DNA of 64,000 bases from Metellina segmentata (GCA_947359465.1 OX375881.1:114944738-115008737); one strand, 5' to 3'. Positions 32,236 through 43,542 are shown, numbered from the stretch's first letter. Numbers and translations: made by a program. The notes: a model not told the origin generated them from the sequence alone.

Positions 32236-33635
32236 CTGCTGTTTGTAAAAAATGCAACACCATAAAGGAATCATCCGAATGAAATGAAATTTGCAGCAAA
32301 TGTCAATTATAGGATGTTATGTAAAGTAGTAAAGTTTCAGAGCCACCACGCATGCGTGGTGTAAGCAGCGCCCTCTGAACTGATGCTAAAAGCGTATAAA
32401 TAGAGGGCTGTAGCGGGACGTTGAAAATAGTGCATGGTTATTTTTTTAGTGGCGAACGTTTAGTGAGACCTAAGTATACCTCCACGAAGAAGTCTGTTGA
32501 AATTTCAATAACTTACGGAGTTTGAAGGGGAAGAATCAACGGCCTTCGTAAAGGAGGATTTTCCTATCGCGCAATAGCAGCTCGTGTGCAGCGGAACATT
32601 TCCACAGTGATGCTAGTTTGGAAGCAGTGGACAACTCGAAAAAACTGGGAGTGGACGACGGAAGGTGACGTCAGCGCGCGATGATAGACACCTAGTCCAC
32701 ATGGCGGTGAATGACAATACAGCTTCCTCCAGGTAGTTGACAGCACTTTGGTCTACTGCTACCAGTGCACTAATGTGGGCTTCGTCAATTCGCCGACGTT
32801 CGCTGCACCGTCGACTGCGTGCAAGGATTCCTTTATACTGGATCCCCCTCACGCCAAACCATCGACGGCTGCGTCTGTAATGGGCTCGTGAGCACAGAGC
32901 CTGGCGGACTGATTGGCAACAAGTTGTCTTTACTGACGGACCCCGCTTTAATTTCAGGAACTATGATGGCCGCATTCGTTTTAGACGCTATGCCGGTGAA
33001 AGCTGCCTTCCAGAGTGCGTTATCGAACGTCATAGTGGCCGAACACTCGGAGTTATGGTCTGGGGTGTGATTTCGTATCATGGACGATCTCAGCTGCTAC
33101 TAATTGAGGTTAATCTGAATAGCAACAGGTATGTCCGTGAACTGCTAGAGCCAGAAGTCGTTCCCTTCCTTCAAGGCATCCCTGGAGCTATCTTTCAACA
33201 AAATAATGCACGCCCACATGTTGCAAGAAATGTTCGAGACTTCTTTTCAGCCCAACACATGCAACTTCTTCCTTGGCCTGCTTATTCGCCGCATATGTCG
33301 CCTATTGAGCATGTGTCGGATGTGGTTGGTCGGCGTCTCGCTCGTGATCTGCGTCCTACAGCTTCAAAAGACGAACTTTGGGCGCGCATACAAACAATAT
33401 GGAATTCTCTTCCACAAGCAGACATTCAACATATGTTACACTCCATGCCACGTCGTATAGCAGCACTTATTGCAGCGCGTGGTGGCTATACCAAATACTG
33501 ATTTTGGACACTTAATATTGTTTTTTTGCTTTGAAAATTTATTCATTTATTTGTACTAATACAAGACGTTTGTGTAGTAAATTCTATTTAATTCTGATGA
33601 CTCCTTCGTGGTGTTGCATTTTTTACAAACAGCAG
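32236..33635 (+). mobile_element. Tc1-like element, near full length, inactive
   Basis: TIRs CTGCTGTTTGTAAAAAATGC (left) and its complement (right) extend with mismatches for about 60 bp. Length is 1.4 kb, typical for the superfamily. The right flank is TA; the left flank is CA, probably decayed TA. The inside is a degraded transposase gene. Confidence 0.92.
32525..33501 (+). pseudogene. Degraded Tc1 (DD34E) transposase
   Basis: The N-terminal helix-turn-helix is visible as GRINGLRKGGFSYRAIAARV near 32530-32590. Frameshifts and stops follow, including an in-frame TAA near 32880. The catalytic core reads VVFTDGPRFNF near 32925 (first Asp kept, usual DESRF changed to DGPRF). The open stretch 33055-33501 (148 codons) contains MVWGVISYHGR, FQQNNARPH and YSPHMSPIEH. 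The second catalytic Asp (normally QDNARPH) is Asn. The Glu is kept 35 positions after it, so the spacing is DD34E. The C-terminus MPRRIAALIAARGGYTKY is intact. Confidence 0.9.
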
Positions 33636-33639
33636 TATA

Positions 33640-34050
33640 TATCGTTTTTTGTACCGTGCTTTGTGTTACTGTTTATGATTTGTCAAAGAAATCGGTGTAA
33701 ATAACTTAATAAAATTATTAAACATATTCTGGGTAAACAGCATTTTCTAATAACCGCTATGCACAGTTCTAAATACCCTGAAGTTATTCAGGATTAAAAT
33801 TAAAATCATTAGCTTCCTTTCAAGAAGAGGAAAGATAAATATAAACAGGAAAGACTATATCTACATAACTATATAAAGTGGCTGATAAAATTAATACTCG
33901 TTACAATATTTCTTATAAACTGATTAGAAGTACAAGGCGAATGTTTTAAAACTTTCAGAATTACTTTTCGAAACATTAAAACAACACATTTGGTTAGAAC
34001 TAGAAATATTTCGTTATTTTTTAGAAGTTATATTATATAATATATATATA
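33640..34050. other. AT-rich spacer
   Basis: Nothing recognised except a TA run at 34031-34056 into which the next element inserted. Confidence 0.4.
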
Positions 34051-34056
34051 TATATA

Positions 34057-34907
34057 CACAGTCCAGTCACATTAATGTGAGCACCTTTGGCAGAGCGGAC
34101 CGCTGCGAGACGTGCAGGAAGAGAGTCAATTAGGTTTCTGCACCATGCGAATGCCAGGAAAACATTCCCCAAACCATATAGCTTACTCCTCCAGCCTGGA
34201 TCCTTCCGGCAATTGTTGCAGGGTGGTTGCTTTCAGACGTTTCACGCCGTATACGCCAAAGTCCATCTGTCCGATGGAGCATAAAACGTGATTCATCGGA
34301 AAAAGCCACCTGTCGCCACTCTGTGGACGTCCAGTTACGGTACTGGTGTGCCAATTCCAGCCTTTGTAGCCGATGAACAGCAGTCAGCATAGGTGCATTA
34401 ACCAGACGTCTGCTGCGGAGGCCCATGCGCAGCCCCGTTCGCTGAACCGTTGTTGAGGATACACTCTTAATAGCCCCTTGGTTCATCTGGGTGGTCAGTT
34501 GCTCAACAGTTGCACGTCTATTCGCCCGAACGCATCTCCGTAGCCTTCGTTTGCCTCTGTCATCTATAGCCCGTGGTATACCACATGTGCTACACCTCTG
34601 ATTTTGGATAGTGTCATTTTGCCATGCACGGTATACTTTTACCACGGCGGCAGGCGAACAGTTCACAAAATTAGCCGTTTCCGAAATGCTTCCACCCTTG
34701 GCCCGAAAGCCAATAATCATGCCCTTTTGGACGTCGGATAAATCGCAACGTTTCTGCATTACACCAACGATTGAAATGCTTTCCGATGCCCTAGGACATC
34801 CTTTATATATACTCCACTGCAATGTGCTTCCACCTGCCTTTTGTGATTGGTTATTTCACGTTGACGTCGAAAGTAGGTGGTGGTCACATTAATGTGACTG
34901 GACTGTG
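34057..34907 (-). mobile_element. Tc1-like element, internally deleted (copy 2)
   Basis: Same TIRs as 21917-22804 (CACAGTCCAGTCACATTAAT), flanked by TA at 34055-34056 and 34908-34909, minus orientation, 851 bp. It inserted into a TA-repeat. Confidence 0.95.
34130..34822 (-). pseudogene. Truncated Tc1 transposase with a 230-codon open frame
   Basis: The open frame holds both helix-turn-helix units (LSDVQKGMIIGFRAKGGSIS; VSSTTVQRTGLRMGLRSRRL), the first catalytic Asp in FSDESRF, and ends MVWGMFSWHSHGAET. It lacks the second Asp and the Glu. The true C-terminus (RNLIDSLPARLAAVRSA) remains out of frame next to the left TIR. Unlike copy 1 this N-terminal half has no stop. It could encode a DNA-binding-only protein, but that is untested. 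Confidence 0.85.
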
Positions 34908-34949
34908 TATATATCGGGTTGGCCTTCAAAGTTAGTTTATTTGGAAGTG

Positions 34950-35172
34950 TATGATGTATAGACGGGGGGCTGGCGCACCTTAAATCGTGTCCGAAAGTCC
35001 TCACGCGGGTTTGGTTTGGTGTGGAAGTTTGGTGAGTGGGGGTACCAGCTGTGTTGCCTCATCATCTGACCGTGGTTTAAAATTACGTGGTGTTGTCCTC
35101 GGATCTTTCTCTTGGGGCGTCAATAGCCCGTTGTGTTGCATTAGTACGACGTTAATTAAAATTACCTTACCT
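34950..35172 (+). repeat. SINE-A/B body fragment
   Basis: GGCTGGCGCACCTTAAATCG, then the shared body and ACGTTAATTAAAATTACC. The head is lost. Confidence 0.8.
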
Positions 35173-35884
35173 GTAGCTTACTCTCTACCTATTTAGAAAT
35201 ACTTTATTTTTAAGTTCATAATAAAGGGTATCTAAAAAAGAAAAAACTAATTGATTTTCAGAGCATTTTTTAGTTTGTATAAATAGTTCTTTATATAATA
35301 GTTCTGGAAAATATGTACACACGAGACAATCTACTTTTATTTTGCAACCCACCATTCGTCATCTACCTCAGACTTTTTAAAGGTTACTTAGTTGTTTATA
35401 AATAGTAACATGTAAATAATAATATATTGTGCGACATAATATCCCTTTACTGCCTTTGGACGATGAATTAAAAAGTCACATCGACACTTTTTTATGTGAT
35501 TTAATTCTAACTTTAATGGTAATTTTTTTAATTAACGTCGTAACACGTCTAACTTAATTTTTTTTTTAAGGTATTATACAAGTATTTTATTTATGCGTGT
35601 TAGACTTCTAGTTATTTCTCCGGTAGCCCTTTTAAGTGCACTTTATCCTCCTGGTATGTCTTATTTTACAAATCGCTTTTCTTGTGATTTTTTATTGATA
35701 ATAGAGGTCATTAATTCCACTTAAAAATGTAATTAAAAGGCACAATACTCATATCACAGAATATAAAAACACACTATAAAAACGAGTCGAAATATTTCTT
35801 TTACTACTGCACAGGTGATATCAATTAATATTGGAGGACAGATTTTTTTGTTTTTGATTTCATTAACCTTTCAAGCAGTTTCGA
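35173..35884. other. AT-rich spacer
   Basis: Only a ~30-bp SINE scrap near 35517-35545 is recognisable. Confidence 0.4.
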
Positions 35885-36030
35885 TGAGATTCTTGTCTAT
35901 AAAGATCTGACTAATTTTGCTAATGACGAGATATCTCGTCTATAAGATATCACCGTTTTTTATGATGACGAGACCAAGACCTGATTAGTTTTTTCTAAGG
36001 ACGATATATCATTCATTTCTGATCAGATCT
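35885..36030 (+). repeat. Small island of the GATATC satellite family
   Basis: Three diverged units with AAAGATCTGACTAATTTTGC and the palindrome GACGAGATATCTCGTC at about 35925-35940. Confidence 0.75.
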
Positions 36031-36079
36031 TTCCCTGTTGTTTTCCGCTATCAATAGCTGTTGACAAATCTTGTGACAT

Positions 36080-37301
36080 AAATTACACAGAGCATTTTTC
36101 ACTTTTTGTTCGATTTATTTTGTCTTCGGGTTAAAAAGAAGAACTTTTATGATTATCGCCAACGACAGCCCGTAACGAGGATATTGCAAATGCCGTCATT
36201 GAATGCATGGAGAATCATCTTCTACTCGATAAAATTATTTCAATTTCATCAGATGGGGCAAAAAGATGACCGGAGTAAGAAAAGGTTTTGTTTCTATTTT
36301 AAAGGAAAATATTAATCACGATAAACTTGTTTACCATTGCATTATTCCTCAAGAAGCGGTTTGTTTAAGCAGACATTTCCAGAAGAAATTTTAAATGTGT
36401 TATGGAATTGGTGATCAAGATTATCAACACAATTGTAGCTAAAGCTATTTATCATCGCCAATTTAAAGAATTTTTACTTGAAATGGAGATTGAATACGTA
36501 GATCTTCTTTGTATAATAAGGTATGTGTGTGTGTGTGTGTGTGTGTGTGTTGGCTTTAAAGAGGAAACGTTTTAAAACGTTACGCTTAGCTATTTGAAAT
36601 TAAAGCATTTCTCCTTGAGTAGGGTGTTGACTATCTTGAACTAACGAACAATCAGTCGATGTAGAAATTTTATTTCCAGGTAGAGGTTACGTCTTATCTA
36701 AATAATCTTAATCGTAAACTGCAGGGGAAAGGAAACACAAATTTTTCGATGTTGGAAGTAATTTCATTCGAAAACAAATGATTTATTTTTGCTCGAGATT
36801 TTAGAAAGAGAAACATTCTTTTATTTTCCAAGCCTGCTGAAACATCGCCAAGAAAATAACTCGGTAATTGACATTTACTATTTCAAAACAATTTTAAATA
36901 TGAGGGAAGCTTTTCTACGGAGGTTTCAGGAATTTAGAAATAACATAACGACGTTAGCCTTTGTTAAAAATCCTCAGTGCGTTGAGATTCCCACTTTAAT
37001 TACTGACATTGGCGCTTTTGAAATGCAATTACTGGTGTTAAAAAACAAAGAATTATGGAGCTCCAAATTCAAATGCCTTAATGCTGATATGGAAAAATTG
37101 GAAAAAAAATAATATGATCCTTAGTTTACAGAAAAGTCTGCTTTGAAAGACCTGAAAAAGAAAGACACATGATAATCATTTTCCAGGTCATTGAGGCGAT
37201 CTTCCAGGATTTAGACAAACATTCGTAAATTTCCCTGATTTTTTGGAACAAAATTAATTTTCCTGACAATTTTAGGTTTTTCCTGACCTGTGGCAACCTT
37301 G
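36080..37301 (+). pseudogene. hAT transposase pseudogene (GTF2IRD2-like)
   Basis: Read across frames, the plus strand gives VIECMENHLLLDKIISISSD and DGAK near 36200-36250, QFKEFLLEMEIEYVDLL near 36460-36510, YLNNLNRKLQGKGNT near 36700-36740, and an open frame at 36789-37112 ending GAFEMQLLVLKNKELWSSKF and LNADMEKLE. This order matches the hAT-derived family seen in GTF2IRD2 and ZBED5-like proteins (DUF4371-like domain). It is broken by frameshifts, stops and a (GT)n expansion. A probable right terminus (complement of CAAGGTTGCCACAGGTCAGG) lies at 37282-37301. No left terminus was found. Confidence 0.75.
36521..36550. repeat. (GT)n microsatellite
   Basis: About 13 GT copies inside the hAT pseudogene. 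Confidence 0.97.
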
Positions 37302-37536
37302 AGTAGGTAACGGCTTAATTAGACCTCGTGTTTTAAATAATTATAGCAGAGCGACAAACCAAACCCTATCTTTCAAAGTTAGCATAACATTGAATTTATG
37401 AAGATGTATGTTAGAACTTATCAACAAGACTTCTTTATAAATACTATAAATGCAGCTATATACATCAACTAAAATCTGTCCCAAAAAGAAACCGAACTAT
37501 TAAAATGAATCAATAATTGAAAAGATTGCCTTTTAA

Positions 37537-38265
37537 GGTGGTCCGGGACACAAAAATCGTCAAATTTTCGAAATTTTTTTTGTTATTCTAAGAAATTCTC
37601 TGTGTTTTTCTGCTTAAAATGACGTCCAAATCATGTTTCTATCTTAGCTAGAACTAGAGATATAGTAATTTTTGTGATGCGTTGTTTTGAAAAATCAAAT
37701 ACTCTTGACAGTTGTTGTCATGGCAACGACATCTGTCCTTAAATCTTTAAATGCGTTTTTCTCCATGATGCAATTTTTCAAGATTTCCTGTATTCAAATT
37801 GCTATAAGTCGAAAACCGATAATGTTTAAGGGTTGAAATTTGGAATATATCTTTTTCAAACATTATACTTTAATTTTGATTCAGCAAATTTGAAACAAAT
37901 ATTTACTTTTAAAAATATGATTTAAAAAAAAAAGTACCTTAAAATTTTCACAAATTTTCATTCAAATGTTTTTTATTTTTTATTAAATTAATATTTTTTA
38001 AATTGCTGAATCGTAATTAAAGCTAATAAATTTGTGAATAATTTACTGCAAGAATTTTGAAAATTTATCAAGAATATTTTGAGCCTTAGCAATTTAAAAT
38101 GACCCCTCTTTTTTTCAAAAAAATTTTATTTAAAATTTTTAAAGAACTGTTGGAAAAAATTTGTGTTGAGTTTTTGCTTATTAGTTAGATGGGTAATCAG
38201 TACAAAAAAATTCAAAATTCTAAATTAATTAATAAACATTTTTTTTCAATGTGTCCCGGACCCCC
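37537..38265. mobile_element. TTAA-flanked inverted-repeat element
   Basis: 729 bp, TIR GGTGGTCCGGGACACA at left and the complement of GGGGGTCCGGGACACA at right. It is flanked by TTAA at 37533-37536 and 38266-38269. The TTAA target fits piggyBac-type transposition, but the TIR start differs from the usual CCC, so the class is uncertain. The inside is AT-rich and non-coding. Confidence 0.8.
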
Positions 38266-38537
38266 TTAATCAGACTTGCTTCGTGATACGTCCCCTCCTC
38301 TATTCATACACCACTCCCAACGTGTCTTCCAATGCTGGAATGCCTCCTGTAAGTTCTTTTGTGGGATAACAAGTAAATCTCACAGCGAATATTCTTTCAT
38401 CTCTTCTATTGTTTCAAATCGTTGACCTTTCGAGGTGGATTTCAACTTTGGGAACAAAAAATAAAGTCCGCAGGGGGCCAAATCTGGAGAGCAAGAAGGC
38501 TGCGAGTCACTTTTTTTGGCCAAAAATTCACGTATAA

Positions 38538-38680
38538 GGTAGGTATTTTAACTACCGCCAGCACTAGAGCAACACACAGGGGCTATTGGGAACGGTCCGG
38601 GATCTATCCTCAAAGAAAAGAACCGAGAACAACGCGTAATTTTGAACCACTCACGGTTAAGGAGTGATGATGAGTGTGCA
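38538..38680 (-). repeat. SINE-B 3' fragment
   Basis: GTAGGTATTTTAACTACCGC, GAGCAACACACAGGGGCTAT, then the diverged body. The head is missing. Confidence 0.7.
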
Positions 38681-38875
38681 GGTACGTTACTATGGGTCTA
38701 ATTTTTCTGCTTCTCTTATACACCTCAAAACATCGAAGTGAAGGTCTGCGTTTGATTATTTGGCCCCGTTGAACGAACTTGATAAGCGATTCTTTGCCTA
38801 TCAAAAAAAGGGCTATCCACATTACCTTCACATTCGATCGACTCTGACGTGCTTTATTTCTGTTTCATATTCCTT

Positions 38876-39205
38876 TGCCGACCAACCGGTATAGTGGTTA
38901 AGGCGTTAGCCTCTAGATCGGAAGGTTCCTGGTTCGAATCCGGGTCCGGGCATGGATGTTTGTAAGCGTATGGTGTAGAGGCGGCTGGTGCACCTTAAAT
39001 CTGTCGTGGCCGAAAGTCCTCACGTTGGGTTGGTGTGGAAGTTTGGAGAGTGGGGTGCCCGCTCAGGTGTTGCTTCGTCATCTGACCGTGGTTCAAAATT
39101 ACGAGGTGTTGTCCTCGAATCTTTCCCTTAAGGGACTGATCCCGGACCGTCGTCAATAGCCCGTTGTGTAGCTCTAGTACGACGTTAACTAAAATTACCA
39201 TTACC
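38876..39205 (+). repeat. SINE-A, full length, with 14-bp TSD
   Basis: Complete head (GTTAAGGCGTTAGCC, GGTTCGAATCC), body and ATTACCATTACC tail. The TSD GTTTCATATTCCTT is at 38862-38875 and 39206-39219. Confidence 0.95.
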
Positions 39206-39223
39206 GTTTCATATTCCTTCGAA

Positions 39224-40215
39224 GGTAATGGTAATGGTAATTTTAGTTAACGTCGTACTAGAACAACACAACAGGCTTTTGACGACGGTCCGGGATTAGT
39301 CCCATAAAAAGAGATCCTATGACAACACCTCGTAATTTTGAACCTCGGTCAGACGAGGAAGCACCTGAGCTCTCTATACTTCCACACCACGCCAACGTGA
39401 GGACATTTGAGGCCACGATAGATTTAACGTGCACTAGCCCTTTGTAAAGGACAGTCATTTATTGATTTAGAGCCGACCAACCCGTCTGGTGGTTAAGGTG
39501 TTAGCCTCTTGATCAGAAAGTTCCTGATTCGAATCAAGGTTAGTGCATGGATGTTTGTAAGCGCATGGTGTAGAGACGGCTGGTGAACCTTAAATCTGTC
39601 GAGACCGAATGTCCTCACGTTGGTTTGGTGTGGAAGTTTGGAGATTGTGGTGCCAGCTCAGGTGTTGCCTCGTCATCTGACCGTGGTTCAAAATTACGTG
39701 GTGTTGTCCTCGAATCTTTCCCTTTGGGGATTGGTCCCGGACCGTCACCAATAGCCCGTTATTTTGCTTCAGTACGACGTTAATTAAAATACTTACCAAC
39801 TCAACACACCAAGGGCCGTGGTAGCCCGGTTGAAATTACATCGAATTTGCAACCGGAAGGTGGCAAGTTTGAATCCAGCCAAAGACCGTCGTATCCACGG
39901 CTGGTGCACGTTAAATATGTCGTGGCCTCAAATATCCTCACGTTGGCGTAGCGTGGAAGTTTGGTGAGTGGGGTGCCAGTTCACCGACAGTGTTGCCTCG
40001 TCATCTGACCGTGGTTCAAAATTACTCGGATTGAGATCTCTCTTTACTCTTATTGATTAATCTCGTTGGGATTGTTCCCGGACCGTCGTCAATAGTCAAT
40101 TGTGTTGCTCCAGTACGACGGTAGTTAAAATACCTACCTAATTAAGCAACACACCAAGTCGTCAATAGCCCGTTGTGTTGTTCAAGTACGACGTTAATAA
40201 AAATACATGCCTACC
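39224..40215. repeat. Run of four SINE copies
   Basis: 39224-39471 is a minus-strand copy with a GGTAAT tail. 39472-39795 is a plus-strand SINE-A with a diverged head (GTGGTTAAGGTGTTAGCC) and end AATTAAAATACTTACC. 39815-40140 is a plus-strand full SINE-B (GGGCCGTGGTAGCCCGGTTG). 40160-40215 is a plus-strand 3' stub. The stub starts within repeated flank AACACACCAAG, also present near 39803, which is a possible target duplication around 39815-40150. Confidence 0.8.
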
Positions 40216-40811
40216 CAACACTCTAAAATATTCAGAACCTTCATAATATGTGCTCCGTCCCCGTGCAAGTTCTATTTGTGGAACACAAATTCTCGCGCTT
40301 TTATCGAAATACTCAAACGGAATAGATAAACGAATCTCAGCGGATGTGACAACTCGCCATTTTTCCTTTACTTTCGCTCGCTAGTTCCTTTACTTTCGCT
40401 TCTTTATCTCCGCACGAGGTCCTCGAGAACCCGTTTCTTAGCTACAAGTTTCGGAATCGGTACTGCTTGCCGACGCACAACAAAGAGCTGTTAAATTTAA
40501 ATAATTCCACGTTAGGTGTACGAAGAGGAAGCCCCGCTTTGAAAGGGGAGGGAGGAGGATGTTCTGGTCGAATAAATCGAATCTTCGAATTCTAATTTCC
40601 CCCTTCCATTCGCGGGTGATATTTTCTAAAAATAAGCACTTGAACTTTGAGACATTTCCGTGAGTAAATATGATCAAACGAATCTCTGGGAATCGTCTGG
40701 AGCTGTTAGCTTCATGTAATGGTCCCCGAGTCTGAAATGAAAGATCGTTTGAGAAAAGGATGTTCTGGATTATCCGTAAATAATCAGGAATTCTGGGAGT
40801 GGGGTATTTGA
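40216..40811. other. Spacer
   Basis: A segment resembling 42600-42970 occurs here: TAAAAATAAGCACTTGAACT at about 40628 against TAAAAATACGCTTTTGAACT at about 42794. It is an unclassified low-copy repeat. No gene called. Confidence 0.5.
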
Positions 40812-41039
40812 GTTAAAGTCGCACTGGAGCTAGACAATGGCTATTGGCGACGATCCGGAATTAACCCCCGAAGGGATAGATCATAAAACAGCTCCTCGTA
40901 ATTTTGAGCCACGGTCAGATGACGAGGTCACACCTCCGCGGGCACACCACTCCAAATTCCCACACTGTAGTATATTTGAGACCACTGTATATTTAAAGTA
41001 CAACAGCCGAATTTCTACTCAACCTTTTGTTAGATTTGA
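40812..41039 (-). repeat. SINE-B fragment
   Basis: GTCGCACTGGAGCTAGACAA, the body, and ATTTCTACTCAACC before the next SINE. The head is not recognisable. Confidence 0.65.
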
Positions 41040-41153
41040 GCCGACCAACAGGTATGGTCATTAAAATGTTAGCCTCTAGATCGGAAGGTTCCTGGTTCGA
41101 ATACGGGTCCGGGCATGGATATTTGTAAACGTATGGTGTAGAGGCGGCTGGTG

Positions 41154-41631
41154 AATCTAGATTCGTCGCTGAAGACGACCTGGTTCCATTCCGTTGCAGT
41201 CCAATCCCGTCGTGCGCGACACCACTCCAAATGGATGTCATTGGCAGCACATGTAATGGGAGTCGCGATACCAGATGTCCTTCAGCCAGGCACCTTGCGA
41301 TGGTTCGGGAAGACACAGGGGCCCGTAGTGAAGGTGCTGCCTGTGTCTGGATAGCGGTCAATGAGGCAATTGGCTCTACACGTGCGTTTCGTATGATGTG
41401 ACGGTCTTCTCGACGACTGGTCTGTCGAGGGCGTCCTGAGCCTGGTCGCCGTGTAAATGACGTCTCTTCTGTCCACTGGTCCCAGCACCTCCTCACAGTA
41501 AAATCAGAACGGTCTATCTGACGAGCTACTCGCCGAGCTGACCACCCAGCTTCTATCATCCCGATGATTCTTCCCTTCTCGAACTCTGACAGCTGCTCAT
41601 ATTGTCTTCGATGGCGGCGTAACGGCATGTC
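41154..41631 (-). pseudogene. Tc1 transposase N-terminal half
   Basis: The minus-strand frame starts MPLRRHRRQYEQLSEFEKGR (Met at 41631) and contains a helix-turn-helix (GWSARRVARQIDRSDFTVRR), the GRPR hook in PGSGRPRQTSRREDR, and a second helix-turn-helix (LRAPVSSRTIARCLAEGHL). The frame stays open into the adjoining SINE down to 40993, which gives a 224-codon chimera. That extension is accidental. Confidence 0.85.
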
Positions 41632-41855
41632 TACCTCAGCGTTTCCTTTGCAAAAGATTAAGTACACTCAAACAAGCTCTACTTACCTGTTTTATACTCC
41701 AAGGAGGAAGTTCAACCCTCTTTAGTGGCATTACGCAATGCGCATTCACGCTGCATTTCTAATCATTAGCATATCTGGCCGACATGTACCTTCATGTCAA
41801 GTTTCGTTACGATCCCAGTTATTTCTTGGTGCGTAAATTTTTATGGCAATGAGTG
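41154..41855 (-). mobile_element. Tc1-like element, 3' half missing
   Basis: The 5' terminus at the right (complement of CACTCATTGCCATAAAAATT) is followed by TA at 41856-41857. The element runs leftward through the transposase start and stops abruptly at 41154, so the catalytic core's second half and the other TIR are gone. Confidence 0.85.
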
Positions 41856-42194
41856 TATGTCGTGGTCTCAAATGTCGTCATGTTGACGTGATGTGGACGT
41901 ATGCAGAGTGGTACGCCTGGTGATCTGTTAACTCATCATCTGACATTGGTCCAAAGTTACGAGGTTTTGTGTCCTGTGAACTTTTTTTGGGAATTGATCC
42001 CGGACCGTCGAAAAATAGCCAGCTGTGTTGCTTCAGTGCGCTATAATTTCAGCTACCTCCACATGACGGGATACATCATTCATATAACTGTGGTAAAAAT
42101 ATCGCATTAATAATACGAAATTTGTGCTTTTGACTACAAGTAATGAATTTATAGTCACCGCATGCAATACCAAGTTATATTAATCGAAAGCCTC

Positions 42195-42530
42195 TGTAAC
42201 CTAATGGTAGATTCACGAATTAGCAACTGGATGCCGTGGTTTACGTTAAATCTCTCGTGGCCTCACGTTGACGTGGTGTGGAAGTTCGCAGAGTGGGATG
42301 CCAGCTCAGATAATAACCTCGTCATCTGATCATGATTCAAAACGACGAGATGTCCTCGGATCTTTCGGAGTTGATCTCGAACCCTCGGCACTAGCTCGTT
42401 GTGTTGCTTTGCTGGACGTTAATTCAACTACCCATCCATTATACCAATAGTATAAGCCGTCAATAACCCGTTGTGTCACTGTAGTACGACGTTTATTAAC
42501 ATTACCTTACCTTACCTTACCATTAATATA
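42195..42530 (+). repeat. SINE-B plus a short 3' stub
   Basis: 42195-42445 is a diverged SINE-B with a damaged head (GTAACCTAATGGTAGATTC). 42455-42530 is the last ~65 bp of a SINE with a (CTTAC)n tail. Confidence 0.7.
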
Positions 42531-43086
42531 AACCAACTTAACTTCTTATACAAGTAATGTGTAGAGAAATAACAATTTTTTACCAGATTTCAGACTTTTT
42601 TCAATGATTGCGCCTTTGAAGGCAGTCCCCATTTCTTACTTTTGTAAGTTCCGGAATTGAGACTTCATGCTAAGGAAGAACAAATACCTGTTAAAATTTA
42701 AATATTGCGCCGTTAGAGAACGAGTCTGTTTCTGACTGAATAAATGAATCCTTAAATTCTAAATCTTTCTTCCATTCACGAATGATAGTTTCTAAAAATA
42801 CGCTTTTGAACTCTAGAACGCTTCTATCAGAGTAAATATGATCAAAAGATTCTTTGGAATAGTTCAGTGAGTGCATTGGGCTGTAAGTTTCATGTAATGG
42901 TTCCCGAATCTGAGTGGAAGGGATATTTATGACAGGAATGTTCCGGATTTTACGTAACTATACTGGAATTCTCTGAAGAAGTTATTTTGGTAAGAATAGA
43001 ATCCTTTCTATTGAGCAATAATAGTCAAAACTTGCTTCTGATAAGTGTTCTGGGAAAACTGGTGTATTTGGAACGTCTTTACTATG
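42531..43086. other. AT-rich spacer
   Basis: Contains the segment related to 40590-40780. Otherwise nothing recognised. Confidence 0.4.
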
Positions 43087-43397
43087 TCCCCGTAGCCCGG
43101 CTGAATGAGTAACGGATTAGCAACCGGAGGGTTGTGAGTTCGAAACTCGATCCAACCTAACACCATCGTGTAAGGGGGGGGGATATACATACTAAGTATG
43201 TCTTGGTCCCAAATGTCGTTACGTTGACGTGATGTGGACGGTATGGAGAGTGGGTGATCTGTTAACTCTTTATCTGACCGTGGTTCAAAATTAAGTGGCG
43301 CCCTCGGATCTCTCCCTTTGGCAATTGATCCCAGACTGTCGTCAGTCCTGTTGCATTGCTCTAGTACGACGTTAATTAAAAATTACCATTACCATTA
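43087..43397 (+). repeat. SINE-B, full length
   Basis: Head CCCCGTAGCCCGGCTGAATG with B-box GAGTTCGAAACTC, body, and an ATTACCATTACCATTA tail. Confidence 0.85.
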
Positions 43398-43407
43398 CTT
43401 AGTATTC

Positions 43408-43542
43408 TTACGTCATCTGACTGTAGTTCAAAATTACGTGATGCTGTCCTCGGGTTTTTTCCTTAGGGGATTGATCCCGGACTGTCGTCAATAACCTGTC
43501 GTGTTGCTCCATTACAACGTTAATTAAAATACCTATTTAGAC
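43408..43542 (+). repeat. 5'-truncated SINE with 10-bp TSD
   Basis: The last 135 bp of a SINE, ending AATTAAAATACCTATTTAGA. It is flanked by CTTAGTATTC at 43398-43407 and 43543-43552. Confidence 0.85.

Larger units (their letters stand above)
41040..42055 (+). repeat. SINE-A-type copy split by a Tc1 fragment
   Basis: The head (GCCGACCAACAGGTATGG and GGTTCCTGGTTCGAATACG) and GGCGGCTGGTGAA occupy 41040-41153. The body resumes at 41858 with GTCGTGGTCTCAAATGTCG and ends near 42055. The Tc1 fragment at 41154-41855 lies between. Confidence 0.75.
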
